Assembly: GCA_963804885.1 (NCBI GenBank)
Contig: CAWDSF010000020.1
Location: 930,001 to 994,000, forward strand
DNA from: PALSA-1004 sp963804885
GTDB taxonomy: Bacteria; Pseudomonadota; Gammaproteobacteria; Burkholderiales; SG8-41
DNA length: 64,000 bases
Direction of reading: 5' to 3'
Shown here: positions 56,373-64,000 of the stretch, piece after piece
How positions within the stretch are numbered: the first letter of the stretch is position 1
Layout: every line of letters starts with the position of its first letter
Program-made: the position numbers and the translations under genes
Notes under the pieces: model-generated
Database searches by the model: none
The model's input: only the letters and a program-made list of their open reading frames with translations
Told to the model about the DNA's origin: nothing

Positions 56373-57368
56373 CTAAGGCTTGAAGCCGGTTTCCTTGTAG
56401 ACCGCGGCGAGAGTGTCCTTGCCTACCCGCGATTCGTTCTCTTTATGCACGGTCACCAGCGCTTTCTTCATTGCCGCTTTCTGCTCCGGCGTCAGCGTCA
56501 GAATCTCGGTCTTGCCGCTCTTGCGCACCGCTTCCAGCGCATCGTCGTTGTCCTTCTTTGCGATGCCGTTCGCATACTTCGTCGCATCGTTCATGGCGCC
56601 CTGCAGCGTGGTGCGGATATCCGCCGGCAGGCCGTCCCAGAACTTCTTGTTGACGATCACCGCGTACTCGATGACGCCGTGGTCGGTCAGCGCGAGATAT
56701 TTCTGCACTTCCTGCATCTTCTGCGTAAAGAAATTCGACGGCGGATTCTCGGTGCCGTCGACCACGCCCGTCTGCAGCGCCTGGTAGACCTCGGAGAACG
56801 CCATCACCTGCGGGATAGCGCCGAGCGCCTTGATCTCGTCGCCAAGCACTTTCGACGACTGAATGCGCATCTTGAGGCCCTTGTAGTCGGCGGGCACGCG
56901 GATGGGCTTGTTGGCGCTCATGACCTTAAAGCCGTTATCCCAGTAGGCGAGACCGGTGATGCCCTTGCTCTCGAGCTTTTTGAACAGGGCCGCGCCGACC
57001 GGACCTTCGGTGACCTTATGCAGTTCTTCAAAGTTGTCGAACATATAAGGAAGGTCGAACACCTCGAACTCACGGACGCCCAGCGGGCCAAACTTCGCCA
57101 GCGAGGGAGCGAGCATATGCACCGAGCCCAGCTGCAGCGCTTCCATCTCCTCGCCGTCTTTGAACAACGAGCTGTTGGGATAGACCTCGACCTTGACGCG
57201 GCCCTTGGTGCGCTCCTCGGCGAGCTTCTTGAAATATTCGGCGCCCTTGCCCTTGGGCGTGTCCACCGCCACGACGTGGCTGAACTTGATGATGATGGGT
57301 TGCTGCGCGTGCGTGAGGCCTATTCCGTACGCTAATACAATCAGGATTAAAGCGGCAAGACGTGACAT
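56373..57368 (-). CDS. dctP: TRAP transporter periplasmic receptor (DctP family)
   Basis: A 331-residue receptor with a Sec signal (MSRLAALILIVLAYGIGLTHA) followed by IIIKFSHVVAVDTPKGKGAE. The ligand-site region contains RIQSSKVLGDEIKALGA with the conserved Arg that binds the substrate carboxylate, and VDGTENPPSNFF. It belongs to the C4-dicarboxylate type. It heads a dctPQM operon, and a perfect FNR-type palindrome lies 122 bases upstream. Confidence 0.92.
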   Translation of the reverse strand: MSRLAALILIVLAYGIGLTHAQQPIIIKFSHVVAVDTPKGKGAEYFKKLAEERTKGRVKVEVYPNSSLFKDGEEMEALQLGSVHMLAPSLAKFGPLGVREFEVFDLPYMFDNFEELHKVTEGPVGAALFKKLESKGITGLAYWDNGFKVMSANKPIRVPADYKGLKMRIQSSKVLGDEIKALGAIPQVMAFSEVYQALQTGVVDGTENPPSNFFTQKMQEVQKYLALTDHGVIEYAVIVNKKFWDGLPADIRTTLQGAMNDATKYANGIAKKDNDDALEAVRKSGKTEILTLTPEQKAAMKKALVTVHKENESRVGKDTLAAVYKETGFKP

Positions 57369-57489
57369 ATGAATCTCCTCGGTGGCATGAATATGCGGAC
57401 CGGCAGGAGTGCGTACCGTATGTTTCTAAAATGCGGGTGCGCGTCGCCTGCTGTGAAGACCATACTCAAGCACTGCGCACCTTGCGGTG

Positions 57490-57503
57490 TTGATTTAGAT
57501 CAA
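57490..57503. promoter_or_regulatory. FNR/ANR-type binding site upstream of dctPQM
   Basis: TTGATTTAGATCAA matches the FNR consensus TTGAT-N4-ATCAA exactly. It lies between the hydrolase stop (57549) and the dctP start (57368), so it should act on the TRAP operon. The Crp/Fnr gene in this window lacks FNR-type cysteines and is not an obvious partner. Confidence 0.55.
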
Positions 57504-57548
57504 AGAAGCGCGGGTGCCCGGCTGCGCGGGGCGGGAAAGTGCGCCGAA

Positions 57549-58451
57549 TTACGCCGCGGGCACGAGAAAGCGCTCGATGAGGGCGGCCAGCTGCGCGGGC
57601 TGGTCGTGGTGCATCATGTGGCCGCAGTCATCGAGCACCACTTCTTCGAAATGTTTGAACGCGCCTTTGCGTTCCGCGAGTTGCGCGGGCGAGTCGTTGC
57701 GCCAGCCCGCTGCGCGCGACTGCGCGCCCGAGACCCACAGCACGGGCGCCGTGACGCGCCGCCAGCACGCGAGCAGTTCCTCGAGACGGTTCAGCACCGG
57801 GTTGACGATTTTGTGTTTCGGGTCGCTGCGCAGCGCGACAGAGCCGTCGCCGGTTTCCTTCGCCCAGTGCTGGGCCAGAAAGCGCGCCATATCTTCTTTG
57901 AGCCGCGGATTGTTTTTCCGGAGCCGCGCCGCCACCGCGTCGAACGACGCGTAGGCTTTGAATTGCGGCGGCTCGCGCAATTGATTGAGCCAACGCTCGT
58001 AGCGCGCGGGCGCATCATCCGGCTTGGTGCGTCCCATGCCGAAGCCTTCGAGCGAAATCAAGCGCGCGACCCGCTCCGGCCGGATGCCGGAATAAGCGCA
58101 GGCGACATTGCCGCCCATGCTGTGCGCCACCAGATTGACGGGCGTGTCCGGCTGGTAGATTTCGAGCAGGTCGTCCAGGTCCGCGTAGTAGTCGGGAAAC
58201 CAGTAACCGCCGGGTGCCCACGCGGTGAGCCCGAAACCGCGCCAATCCGGAGCGATCACGTACCAGTCGCGCTCGAAACAATCGACCAGGAACTGGAACG
58301 ACGCCGAAACGTCCATCCAGCCGTGCAGCAGAAACATTTTCGGCGCACGCGCGTCGCCCCACGTCCTCACGTGGTAGCGCAGGCTGCGTATCGTATGTAT
58401 GTGCGACTGGCTCGACTTCATGCGCAATGGTTGATTCCCTGAATTCATCAT
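57549..58451 (-). CDS. Alpha/beta hydrolase
   Basis: A 300-residue cytoplasmic alpha/beta-hydrolase. The oxyanion region is FLLHGWMDVSAS, the nucleophile elbow is VAHSMGGNVA (Ser), and the catalytic His is in LDDCGHMMHHDQP; the acid is probably the Asp in an alignment-dependent loop. The cap region is rich in Arg and Trp. Substrate is unknown. The start at 58451 could instead be 58421 (MKSSQSHIHTI). It is 180 bases upstream of dctP and may be transcribed separately. Confidence 0.85.
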   Translation of the reverse strand: MMNSGNQPLRMKSSQSHIHTIRSLRYHVRTWGDARAPKMFLLHGWMDVSASFQFLVDCFERDWYVIAPDWRGFGLTAWAPGGYWFPDYYADLDDLLEIYQPDTPVNLVAHSMGGNVACAYSGIRPERVARLISLEGFGMGRTKPDDAPARYERWLNQLREPPQFKAYASFDAVAARLRKNNPRLKEDMARFLAQHWAKETGDGSVALRSDPKHKIVNPVLNRLEELLACWRRVTAPVLWVSGAQSRAAGWRNDSPAQLAERKGAFKHFEEVVLDDCGHMMHHDQPAQLAALIERFLVPAA

Positions 58452-58689
58452 TAATTTCCGGCGCGGCGCTTTTCGAGCGGGCTTAGCGTGAGCCCCGAGA
58501 GCAGCGGTCCGACCGCGAGCATATCAGTTCGACTATCGACCAGCAGGAACCGGGCATGCCTGAACGCAATTTCGCGGCTGAACGAGTGCCCGCGCCCACG
58601 GTAGCGAAAAGTCGATTCGATGCTAAGATATATTCAGAAATCATGCTTGCGCCCGTCTCACCTGCTGCGTAACCGTTAGGGAGAATCTG

Positions 58690-59844
58690 ATGAATCGTAC
58701 ACTCTGGACATCCATAGTTGCCGGCCTCGTTGGCGCGGCGTTGTTCGCGGGCTCGGCCTTTGCGCAGGATGCCATCCGCATCGGTGTAACGCAGCCGTTG
58801 ACGGGCGCCTTCGCGGCTTCGGGCAATTACGTGACGCAAGGCGCGAAGATTGCCGAGGACCAGATCAACGCCGCCGGCGGCGTGCTGGGCCGGAAAATCC
58901 AGCTCGTGGTCGAGGACAACAAGTCCAATCCGACCGAGGCGGTGGCGACGGCCGAGAAGCTGATCGGCAAGGACAAGGTGCCCGTCATGATGGGCGCCTG
59001 GAGTTCTACCCTGACGCTCGCGGTGATGCCCAAGCTCATGGAGTACGGCGTGCCTATGCTGGTAGAGACTTCATCGTCGGGGAAGATCACGACTTCAGGC
59101 AATCCGTGGATCTTCCGGATCAGCCCGACGTCCGAGATGGAAGCGCGGGCCTTCGGTGCGATGACCAAGACAATGGGCATCAAGAAAGCGGATTTCCTGG
59201 CGACCAACAACGACTTCGGCCTCGGCGCATCGAAGGAATTCTCCGACATGTTGAAGGGGCAGGGCGTGCAGATCGGCGCCATGGAAACGATGGACCCGAA
59301 GGCGACGGATTTTTCGGCGCAGCTCGCGAAAATCAAGGCGTCGGGCGGCGACACCCTGTTCGTGACCACCGCCGTGGAGCAGATCACGCTCATTCTCAAG
59401 CAAGCCAAGGAGCAGCAGTTGAAGGCGCGCATCATCACCACCGGCGGCTCGAACTCGCCGGACCAGTTGATCCAGCAGGCGGGCGATGCCGCGAACGGCT
59501 CACTGCACCTGGTGTTCTTCACGCCGTGGTTCCCGGAAGCGGTCAAGAACCCGGACGTCGCGAGAAAATTTGTCGCCGAATGGAATGCGCGCAAATATCC
59601 GGTCGGCGGCTTGACCGAGGGGTTCCGCGGCTGGGACGCCATCTACACCATCGTCGAGGCGGTCAAGGCGGCGGGCAAGGCCGAGCCGCAGGCGATCCAG
59701 CAGGCGCTGTGGAACGTGAAGGTCAAGGGCATCAACGGCGACATCGCCTTCATCAAGCAGGGTCCCGCAGGCCAGGAGAGCGCGCAGAACGTCCCGAGCG
59801 TCTACGTGGTGAGGATCGACAACGGCAAGGTCGTCCGCAACTGA
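58690..59844 (+). CDS. livK: Branched-chain amino acid ABC transporter substrate-binding protein (LivK-like)
   Basis: A 384-residue periplasmic receptor with a Sec signal (MNRTLWTSIVAGLVGAALFA ... AFA) and the family-4 opening IRIGVTQPLTGAFAASGNY. Characteristic blocks are GGVLGRKIQLVVEDNKSNP and FATNNDFGLGASKEF-type segments. A GGGAGAA ribosome site precedes it. Family-4 receptors bind branched-chain amino acids, amides, urea or aromatic acids; the ligand here is not certain. Confidence 0.9.
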   Translation: MNRTLWTSIVAGLVGAALFAGSAFAQDAIRIGVTQPLTGAFAASGNYVTQGAKIAEDQINAAGGVLGRKIQLVVEDNKSNPTEAVATAEKLIGKDKVPVMMGAWSSTLTLAVMPKLMEYGVPMLVETSSSGKITTSGNPWIFRISPTSEMEARAFGAMTKTMGIKKADFLATNNDFGLGASKEFSDMLKGQGVQIGAMETMDPKATDFSAQLAKIKASGGDTLFVTTAVEQITLILKQAKEQQLKARIITTGGSNSPDQLIQQAGDAANGSLHLVFFTPWFPEAVKNPDVARKFVAEWNARKYPVGGLTEGFRGWDAIYTIVEAVKAAGKAEPQAIQQALWNVKVKGINGDIAFIKQGPAGQESAQNVPSVYVVRIDNGKVVRN

Positions 59845-59870
59845 CGTTCTGCCGCATGCACGAAGATCCC

Positions 59871-59905
59871 GCGGCTTTCCCGACCGGGAACGCCGCGTTT
59901 TTTTT
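59871..59905 (+). terminator. Attenuator-type terminator between livK and livH
   Basis: GCGGC-t-TTCCCG-ac-CGGGAA-c-GCCGC (59871-59895) followed by eight T residues lies 27 bases after the livK stop. As with gltI, it should favour receptor expression over the permease genes. Confidence 0.8.
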
Positions 59906-59923
59906 GAGATGAAGGCCTGAATC

Positions 59924-60796
59924 TTGGATCAGCTGCTTCAGCACGGTCTTAACGCGCTGATGCTGGGCGGCACTTACGCGCTGCTCGGCATCGGACTGAC
60001 GCTGATCTTCGGCATCATGCGCGTCGTAAACTTCACGCACGGCGAGCTCTACGCGTTCGGCGCGTACATGATGTACATGCTGGTGATGCTCACGGGCGCC
60101 AATTTCTTCGTGGCGCTGGTGCTCGCCGTCGTGCTCGGTGCTGCGCTGGGCGCACTGCTCGAGTTCGTGCTGTTGCGCAAGCTGCGCGGCGCCGACATCG
60201 ATACCACCATGCTCGTAATGATCGGCGCGTGGATCGCGTTGCAGAACGCCGAACAGCTCGCCTGGACCGGTGTAGCGCAGTCGATCAACAACCCGTTCCC
60301 CTCGGCGCCACTGGTGATCGGCACGGTTTCGGTTTCGTGGATACGGGTCTTCGTGCTCGGCGTGGCGCTCGCATTGATCGCCGCAACGTACGCGCTCATC
60401 AATCACAGCCGGCTCGGCAAAGCGATGCGCGCCACGTTTCAGGACCGCGATACCGCGGCGCTTATGGGTATCCAAATCGGCACCATCCACACCGCCACGT
60501 TCGCGTTGGGTTCCGGACTGGCCGCGGCCGCCGGCGCGTTGCTCGGCCCCGTGTTCGTGGCGTATCCGACCATGGGCGATCTCGCGGCCGCCAAGGCGTT
60601 TGCCGTCGTCATCCTCGGCGGCCTGGGCAGCATCGCCGGTGCCACTGCCGGCGGCTTCATCCTTGCCTTGGCGGAGGAACTCGGCGCCGGTTACATCTCC
60701 TCCGGTTATCGTGATGCGATGGGATTTGTGCTCATCATCCTGATCCTGATCTTCAAGCCGACGGGCTTGTTCGCGCAAAAGGAGCGCATCGGGTGA
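59924..60796 (+). CDS. livH: Branched-chain amino acid ABC transporter permease (LivH-like)
   Basis: A 290-residue permease starting at TTG 59924 (LDQLLQHGLNALMLGGTYAL). It has about eight membrane segments, MRVVNFTHGELYAFGAYMMY near the N-terminus, the EAA-like loop GKAMRATFQDRDTAALMGI and GGLGSIAGATAGGFILAL. It pairs with LivM; its stop overlaps the livM start by 4 bases. Confidence 0.92.
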   Translation: MDQLLQHGLNALMLGGTYALLGIGLTLIFGIMRVVNFTHGELYAFGAYMMYMLVMLTGANFFVALVLAVVLGAALGALLEFVLLRKLRGADIDTTMLVMIGAWIALQNAEQLAWTGVAQSINNPFPSAPLVIGTVSVSWIRVFVLGVALALIAATYALINHSRLGKAMRATFQDRDTAALMGIQIGTIHTATFALGSGLAAAAGALLGPVFVAYPTMGDLAAAKAFAVVILGGLGSIAGATAGGFILALAEELGAGYISSGYRDAMGFVLIILILIFKPTGLFAQKERIG

Positions 60797-61812
60797 AGAA
60801 GTCTCTCACCGCGCTGTGGCTCGCGTTCCTGTTCTCGCTGCCGCTGTGGATGAACAACCAGTACGTGCTGCACGTGCTGGTCGTCACCGGCATTTTCATT
60901 GTCGCGGCCATCAGCCTCAACCTGCTGCTGGGATACGCCGGGCAATTGTCGCTGGGCCACGTCGCATTCTTCGGCATCGGCGCGTACGCGAGCGCGCTTA
61001 CCTCGCTCGGATTCAGCGTGCACCTCACGCCGGAAACCGTACTCGCGATCGCACCGAAGCCCGTATGGTGCGGCATGCTCGCCGCCGTCATCGCGTCGGG
61101 AGCCTGCGGCTGGTTCCTTGGCAGGCTTTCTTTCAAGGTGCGCGGCGCCTACTTCGTTATCGTCTCGATCAGCTTCGCCGAGGTCGTCCGCCTGATAGCG
61201 CTCAACTGGGTCGAGCTTACGCAGGGCCCGATGGCGCTCAACAATATTCCGCCGCTCACGCTGTGGCTGCCCGGATTGGGCGAGCATGTGTTCTGGAAGA
61301 AACCCGCGAACTACTGGCTCGTCCTCTGCATCGCTGTCGTCAGCTACGTGATCGTCCGCCGCCTGGTGCGCTCGCGCGCGGGCCGCGCCATGGTCGCGCT
61401 GCGCGAAAACGAGCCGCTTGCGAGCTCGGTCGGCATCGACGTTACGCGCTACCTCGTGCTCGCCGCCGTGGTCTCCGCGGCGATGGCTGGTGCGGCGGGC
61501 GCGTTGTACGCCCACTACATCCGCATCGTCGACCCGGACGTGTTCCTGTTTATCTACACCGTAACCATGGTGATCATGGTCATCACCGGCGGCAAGGGCA
61601 CGCTCGCGGGGCCGGTAGTCGGCGGGCTCATCTTCGGACTGATGCCCGAGACGCTGCGCGCGTTCGCTATCCCGCCCGAGTTGCAGTGGATCGTCTACGG
61701 CGTGCTGATGGTATTGGTTGTTTTCTTTCTGCCACGGGGCATCGTGCCGGCTGTTCAACAATGGTGGCAGCGGCGACAGGGTAGCGCCGTACCTGCGAAG
61801 GCTGCGTCGTGA
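60793..61812 (+). CDS. livM: Branched-chain amino acid ABC transporter permease (LivM-like)
   Basis: A 339-residue permease starting at GTG 60793 in a GTGA overlap. It has about nine membrane segments, with ISLNLLLGYAGQLSLGHVAF and the coupling loop GRAMVALRENEPLASSVGID followed by GGKGTLAGPVVGG. It forms the pore with LivH. Stop and next start overlap by 4 bases. Confidence 0.92.
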   Translation: MKKSLTALWLAFLFSLPLWMNNQYVLHVLVVTGIFIVAAISLNLLLGYAGQLSLGHVAFFGIGAYASALTSLGFSVHLTPETVLAIAPKPVWCGMLAAVIASGACGWFLGRLSFKVRGAYFVIVSISFAEVVRLIALNWVELTQGPMALNNIPPLTLWLPGLGEHVFWKKPANYWLVLCIAVVSYVIVRRLVRSRAGRAMVALRENEPLASSVGIDVTRYLVLAAVVSAAMAGAAGALYAHYIRIVDPDVFLFIYTVTMVIMVITGGKGTLAGPVVGGLIFGLMPETLRAFAIPPELQWIVYGVLMVLVVFFLPRGIVPAVQQWWQRRQGSAVPAKAAS

Positions 61813-62606
61813 CGGCGGCGTTGCTTGCGGTGAGCAAACTGGCCGTTCGCTTTGGCGGCCTCGCCGCGATCGAGGACCTGAGCTTCGAAGTGAACGCGGG
61901 TGAGGTCCTTGCGCTGATCGGGCCGAACGGCGCGGGCAAGACGTCCGCATTCAATGCAATCACGGGCTATCTTGCGCCCAGCGGAGGCGAAATCGTCTTT
62001 GCCGGCGCGCGGCTGAACGGGCTCAAGCCGCACCGCATTGCGGAACTGGGGCTGGTGCGCACCTTCCAGAAAACCAGCGTGTTCGGCGGGCGCAGCGCGC
62101 TGGACAACGTTTTGATCGGCCTGCACCTGCGCTCGACGCAGCAGCCGCTGGCCATCCTTCTCGGCCTGCCGTCGGTCGCGCGCGAGGAAAAGAAACTGGT
62201 CGCCGAGGCGCGCGAGATACTCTCGTTTGTCGGGCTCGGCACGCGCGCGGACGAACTGGGCAATGCGCTTGCCTATGGCGAACAGCGGCTGCTCGAGATC
62301 GCGGTGGCGCTTGCCGCGCGACCGAAGCTCCTGCTGCTGGACGAGCCGGTATCCGGGATGAACGCGGTGGAAACGGAGAGCTTCATGGCGAGGCTCACCC
62401 GGATCCGCATGCTCGGCATCACGGTGCTGCTCGTCGAGCACGACATGAAAATGGTGATGGGCGTTTCCGACCGCATCGTGTGCTTGAGCCAGGGCCGTGT
62501 CATCGCCAGCGGAACCCCGGTAGAGATCCAGCGCGACCCCGGGGTGATACGAGCCTACCTAGGCGAAAAGTACGCGCGCGGGAAAGGCGCGCCCGTCCGT
62601 GCTTAG
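61809..62606 (+). CDS. livG: Branched-chain amino acid ABC transporter ATP-binding protein (LivG-like)
   Basis: A 265-residue ATPase starting at GTG 61809. Walker A GPNGAGKTS, LVRTFQKTSVFGG (Q-loop region), a signature in YGEQRLLEIAVALA (degenerate SGG), Walker B LLLLDEPVSGMN and LVEHDMKMVM are visible. The C-terminal RDPGVIRAYLGE tail is typical of LivG. Confidence 0.92.
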   Translation: MTAALLAVSKLAVRFGGLAAIEDLSFEVNAGEVLALIGPNGAGKTSAFNAITGYLAPSGGEIVFAGARLNGLKPHRIAELGLVRTFQKTSVFGGRSALDNVLIGLHLRSTQQPLAILLGLPSVAREEKKLVAEAREILSFVGLGTRADELGNALAYGEQRLLEIAVALAARPKLLLLDEPVSGMNAVETESFMARLTRIRMLGITVLLVEHDMKMVMGVSDRIVCLSQGRVIASGTPVEIQRDPGVIRAYLGEKYARGKGAPVRA

Positions 62607-63303
62607 CGTCGAAGCACTGGAATGCCGCTACGGCAAGGTAGCCGCGGTGCGCGATCTCTCGCTCGAGGTAAAGCAGGGAGAACTCGTCAGCCTGATAGGC
62701 GCCAATGGCGCTGGCAAGACCACCACCTTGAAAGCGATATCGGGCGTGCTGGCGCCGAGCGCGGGACGCATTGTTTTCGAGGGCGCGGACATCACGCGCG
62801 CGTCGCCGCGCCGCGTGCTCGAGCTCGGCATCGCGCATTGCCCCGAGGGCCGGCGCATGTTTCCATACATGACGGTCCGCGAAAACCTGGAGATGGGATG
62901 CTATCTGCGGCGCGACAAGGCCGCTGTCGAGGCCGACATAAGCCGTATCTATGAGCGTTTTCCCATCCTGGGCGAACGATCTAAGCAGTCGGCGGGCACG
63001 CTGTCGGGCGGCGAACAGCAGATGCTCGCCATTTCGCGCGCGCTAATGTCGCGGCCCAAGCTCGTGATGTTCGACGAGCCCTCGTTGGGTCTCGCGCCCA
63101 ACATCGTCGAGCGCATGTTCGACATCATCCGGCAAATCCGTGCCGAAGGGATGACGGTGATCATGGTTGAGCAAAATGCCGCTGCGGCGCTGGAACTCTC
63201 GGATCGATCCTACGTGCTCGAACAAGGCCGTGTGAGTATTACGGGCACCGGCGAGGCACTGCGCAATGATCCGCAGGTCAAGCAGGCTTATTTGGGAATT
63301 TAG
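62599..63303 (+). CDS. livF: Branched-chain amino acid ABC transporter ATP-binding protein (LivF-like)
   Basis: A 234-residue ATPase starting at GTG 62599, overlapping livG by 8 bases. Walker A GANGAGKTT, CPEGRRMFPYMTVREN, signature LSGGEQQMLAISRAL, Walker B LVMFDEPSLGLAP and VEQNAAAALELSDR are intact. It is the last gene of the liv operon and converges with coxG, whose stop overlaps its own. Confidence 0.93.
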   Translation: MLSVEALECRYGKVAAVRDLSLEVKQGELVSLIGANGAGKTTTLKAISGVLAPSAGRIVFEGADITRASPRRVLELGIAHCPEGRRMFPYMTVRENLEMGCYLRRDKAAVEADISRIYERFPILGERSKQSAGTLSGGEQQMLAISRALMSRPKLVMFDEPSLGLAPNIVERMFDIIRQIRAEGMTVIMVEQNAAAALELSDRSYVLEQGRVSITGTGEALRNDPQVKQAYLGI

Positions 63304-63917
63304 TCCGACTTTTTCTTGTCGCCGCCGCGCAAGCGCGCGGCCGCCGCCCGCCACATCAAACGTCCCGCGTCCAGCGGCTGGGTTTCTGCAGGCGCACCGG
63401 ATGCTGGTTCCGTCATGGCGTCGCCGGGCGTCTGGCTGGCCGCAATTCGCGCGCGCAGATTCGCCGCAAAATCACGCGTGAGGGCGGCGGCGAGTTCCTG
63501 CACGATCGCTCCGCGCGAAAACTGCGCGAGCGCGCCGGTCAGGCTGTAGTTCACGTTGATGTCTACCCGGGTTTCGCTTTCGCCCGTTGCGGTGAGCGCG
63601 AATTTTGCCTCGCCCTTTACGCGCGAGCCGCTTTTGCGGTCGGCGCCGGCGCCCGAGAACGTGCCGCTGTGCGCAGCCGCATCGCGCCGCACTTCGCCTT
63701 GACCCTGAAACGCGCCGGTGATCGGCCCGAGCTTCACCGTAAAGATTAAATCGATATCGGCGCCGTTCTCCACGCCGCGCGGCTCGCCCTGCAAAGCGGC
63801 GCCGGGCATGCACGATACCAGCATCGGCACGTCGGCAAATGCGGACCATGCCGCCGTCAGCGCAAACGGCAGGGTAAAAGACTGCTCAAGCTGCACGCGT
63901 GGCTCCGGCGCGTTCAC
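63300..63917 (-). CDS. coxG: CoxG-like carbon monoxide dehydrogenase accessory protein (SRPBCC fold)
   Basis: A 205-residue protein. The first 150 residues are a START/SRPBCC barrel with VQLEQSFTLPFALTAAWSAF, SCMPGAALQGE (the CoxG hallmark CxPGA) and VDINVNYSLTGALAQFSRG; a 50-residue Ala-rich, Lys-ended tail follows. CoxG is thought to recruit molybdenum-hydroxylase-type CO dehydrogenase to the membrane. Its start overlaps the coxS end by 32 bases, so it is in a cox-type operon running off the window. Confidence 0.88.
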   Translation of the reverse strand: MNAPEPRVQLEQSFTLPFALTAAWSAFADVPMLVSCMPGAALQGEPRGVENGADIDLIFTVKLGPITGAFQGQGEVRRDAAAHSGTFSGAGADRKSGSRVKGEAKFALTATGESETRVDINVNYSLTGALAQFSRGAIVQELAAALTRDFAANLRARIAASQTPGDAMTEPASGAPAETQPLDAGRLMWRAAAARLRGGDKKKSD

Positions 63918-63999
63918 GCAGCACGCGTTGAATGGCGCGCACGATGCCCTGATAGCCCGTGCAGCGGCATAGATTGCCCGCCAGCTCCTGCCGAATACG
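63886..63999 (-). CDS. coxS: Molybdenum hydroxylase [2Fe-2S] small subunit (CoxS-like), C-terminal end
   Basis: Only the last 37 codons lie in the window. They contain LAGNLCRCTGYQGIVRAI, which carries the C-x-C of the second [2Fe-2S] cluster of the xanthine-dehydrogenase/CO-dehydrogenase small-subunit family. The stop at 63886 falls inside the start of coxG. The substrate of the full enzyme cannot be told from this piece. Confidence 0.85.
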   Translation of the reverse strand, partial: RIRQELAGNLCRCTGYQGIVRAIQRVLRERAGATRAA

Positions 64000-64000
64000 C

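Overview
The window is GC-rich, densely packed DNA that reads like a chromosome of a free-living betaproteobacterium, most probably Burkholderiales-like. The evidence is two Bug/TctC-type orphan periplasmic receptors, a TRAP transporter, several complete ABC uptake systems, a Tat-exported thiamine-diphosphate enzyme and a coxG/coxS (CO-dehydrogenase-family) locus. I see no rRNA, tRNA, CRISPR array or prophage. The lineage is an inference from gene content only.

Layout. 1-3453 (-): the start of a very large cyclic beta-glucan synthase (NdvB type), broken by many +1 frame steps. 3621-7573 (-): a signalling operon with a CHASE3 hybrid histidine kinase, a REC-PAS protein and a Crp/Fnr regulator. 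7861-13647: a catabolic locus with RraA-like protein, sulfatase, endonuclease/phosphatase-fold protein and Bug receptor on (-), divergent from an IlvD/Edd dehydratase on (+). 14440-21905 (+): the most unusual block, a stump of a TAXI-type TRAP receptor followed by a two-receiver hybrid kinase, two single-domain receivers, a REC-PP2C phosphatase (RsbU-like), an RsbW-like kinase, an RsbV-like STAS protein and an NCS2-family permease carrying a C-terminal domain that looks like a degenerate RsbW ATPase. 21974-23806 (-): typA/bipA, also frame-broken.

24289-27009: DEAD-box helicase, small cytochrome c, GIY-YIG-like protein and cold-shock protein; helicase and cold-shock gene have recognisable promoters and long leaders. 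27089-36299 (-): a peptide-type ABC transporter with two tandem paralogous receptors and a TPP enzyme at its end, divergent from an M20 deacylase. 37699-38898: ArsR regulator divergent from a SnoaL-like protein. 39467-45195: acidic amino acid uptake (gltIJKL), aspartase and aspartate racemase, a coherent glutamate/aspartate module. 45233-45498: a short element with 22-bp perfect terminal inverted repeats. 45518-47701 (+): CDP-alcohol phosphatidyltransferase, CdsA and an acyltransferase, resembling an accessory phospholipid operon (ynbAB-like). 47808-51934: assorted small genes, a diguanylate cyclase and a second Bug receptor. 52080-54234 (-): a Ser/Thr kinase with its sensor at the N-terminus. 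54294-57368 (-): DctPQM TRAP transporter with a perfect FNR-type palindrome upstream. 58690-63303 (+): complete branched-chain amino acid ABC system. 63300-64000 (-): coxG and the end of coxS.

A feature of the whole window is its frameshifts. At least nine genes are broken, and nearly every break is a single extra base stepping the frame in the same direction. This looks like a systematic sequencing or polishing error more than real decay, and affected genes are annotated across the break.
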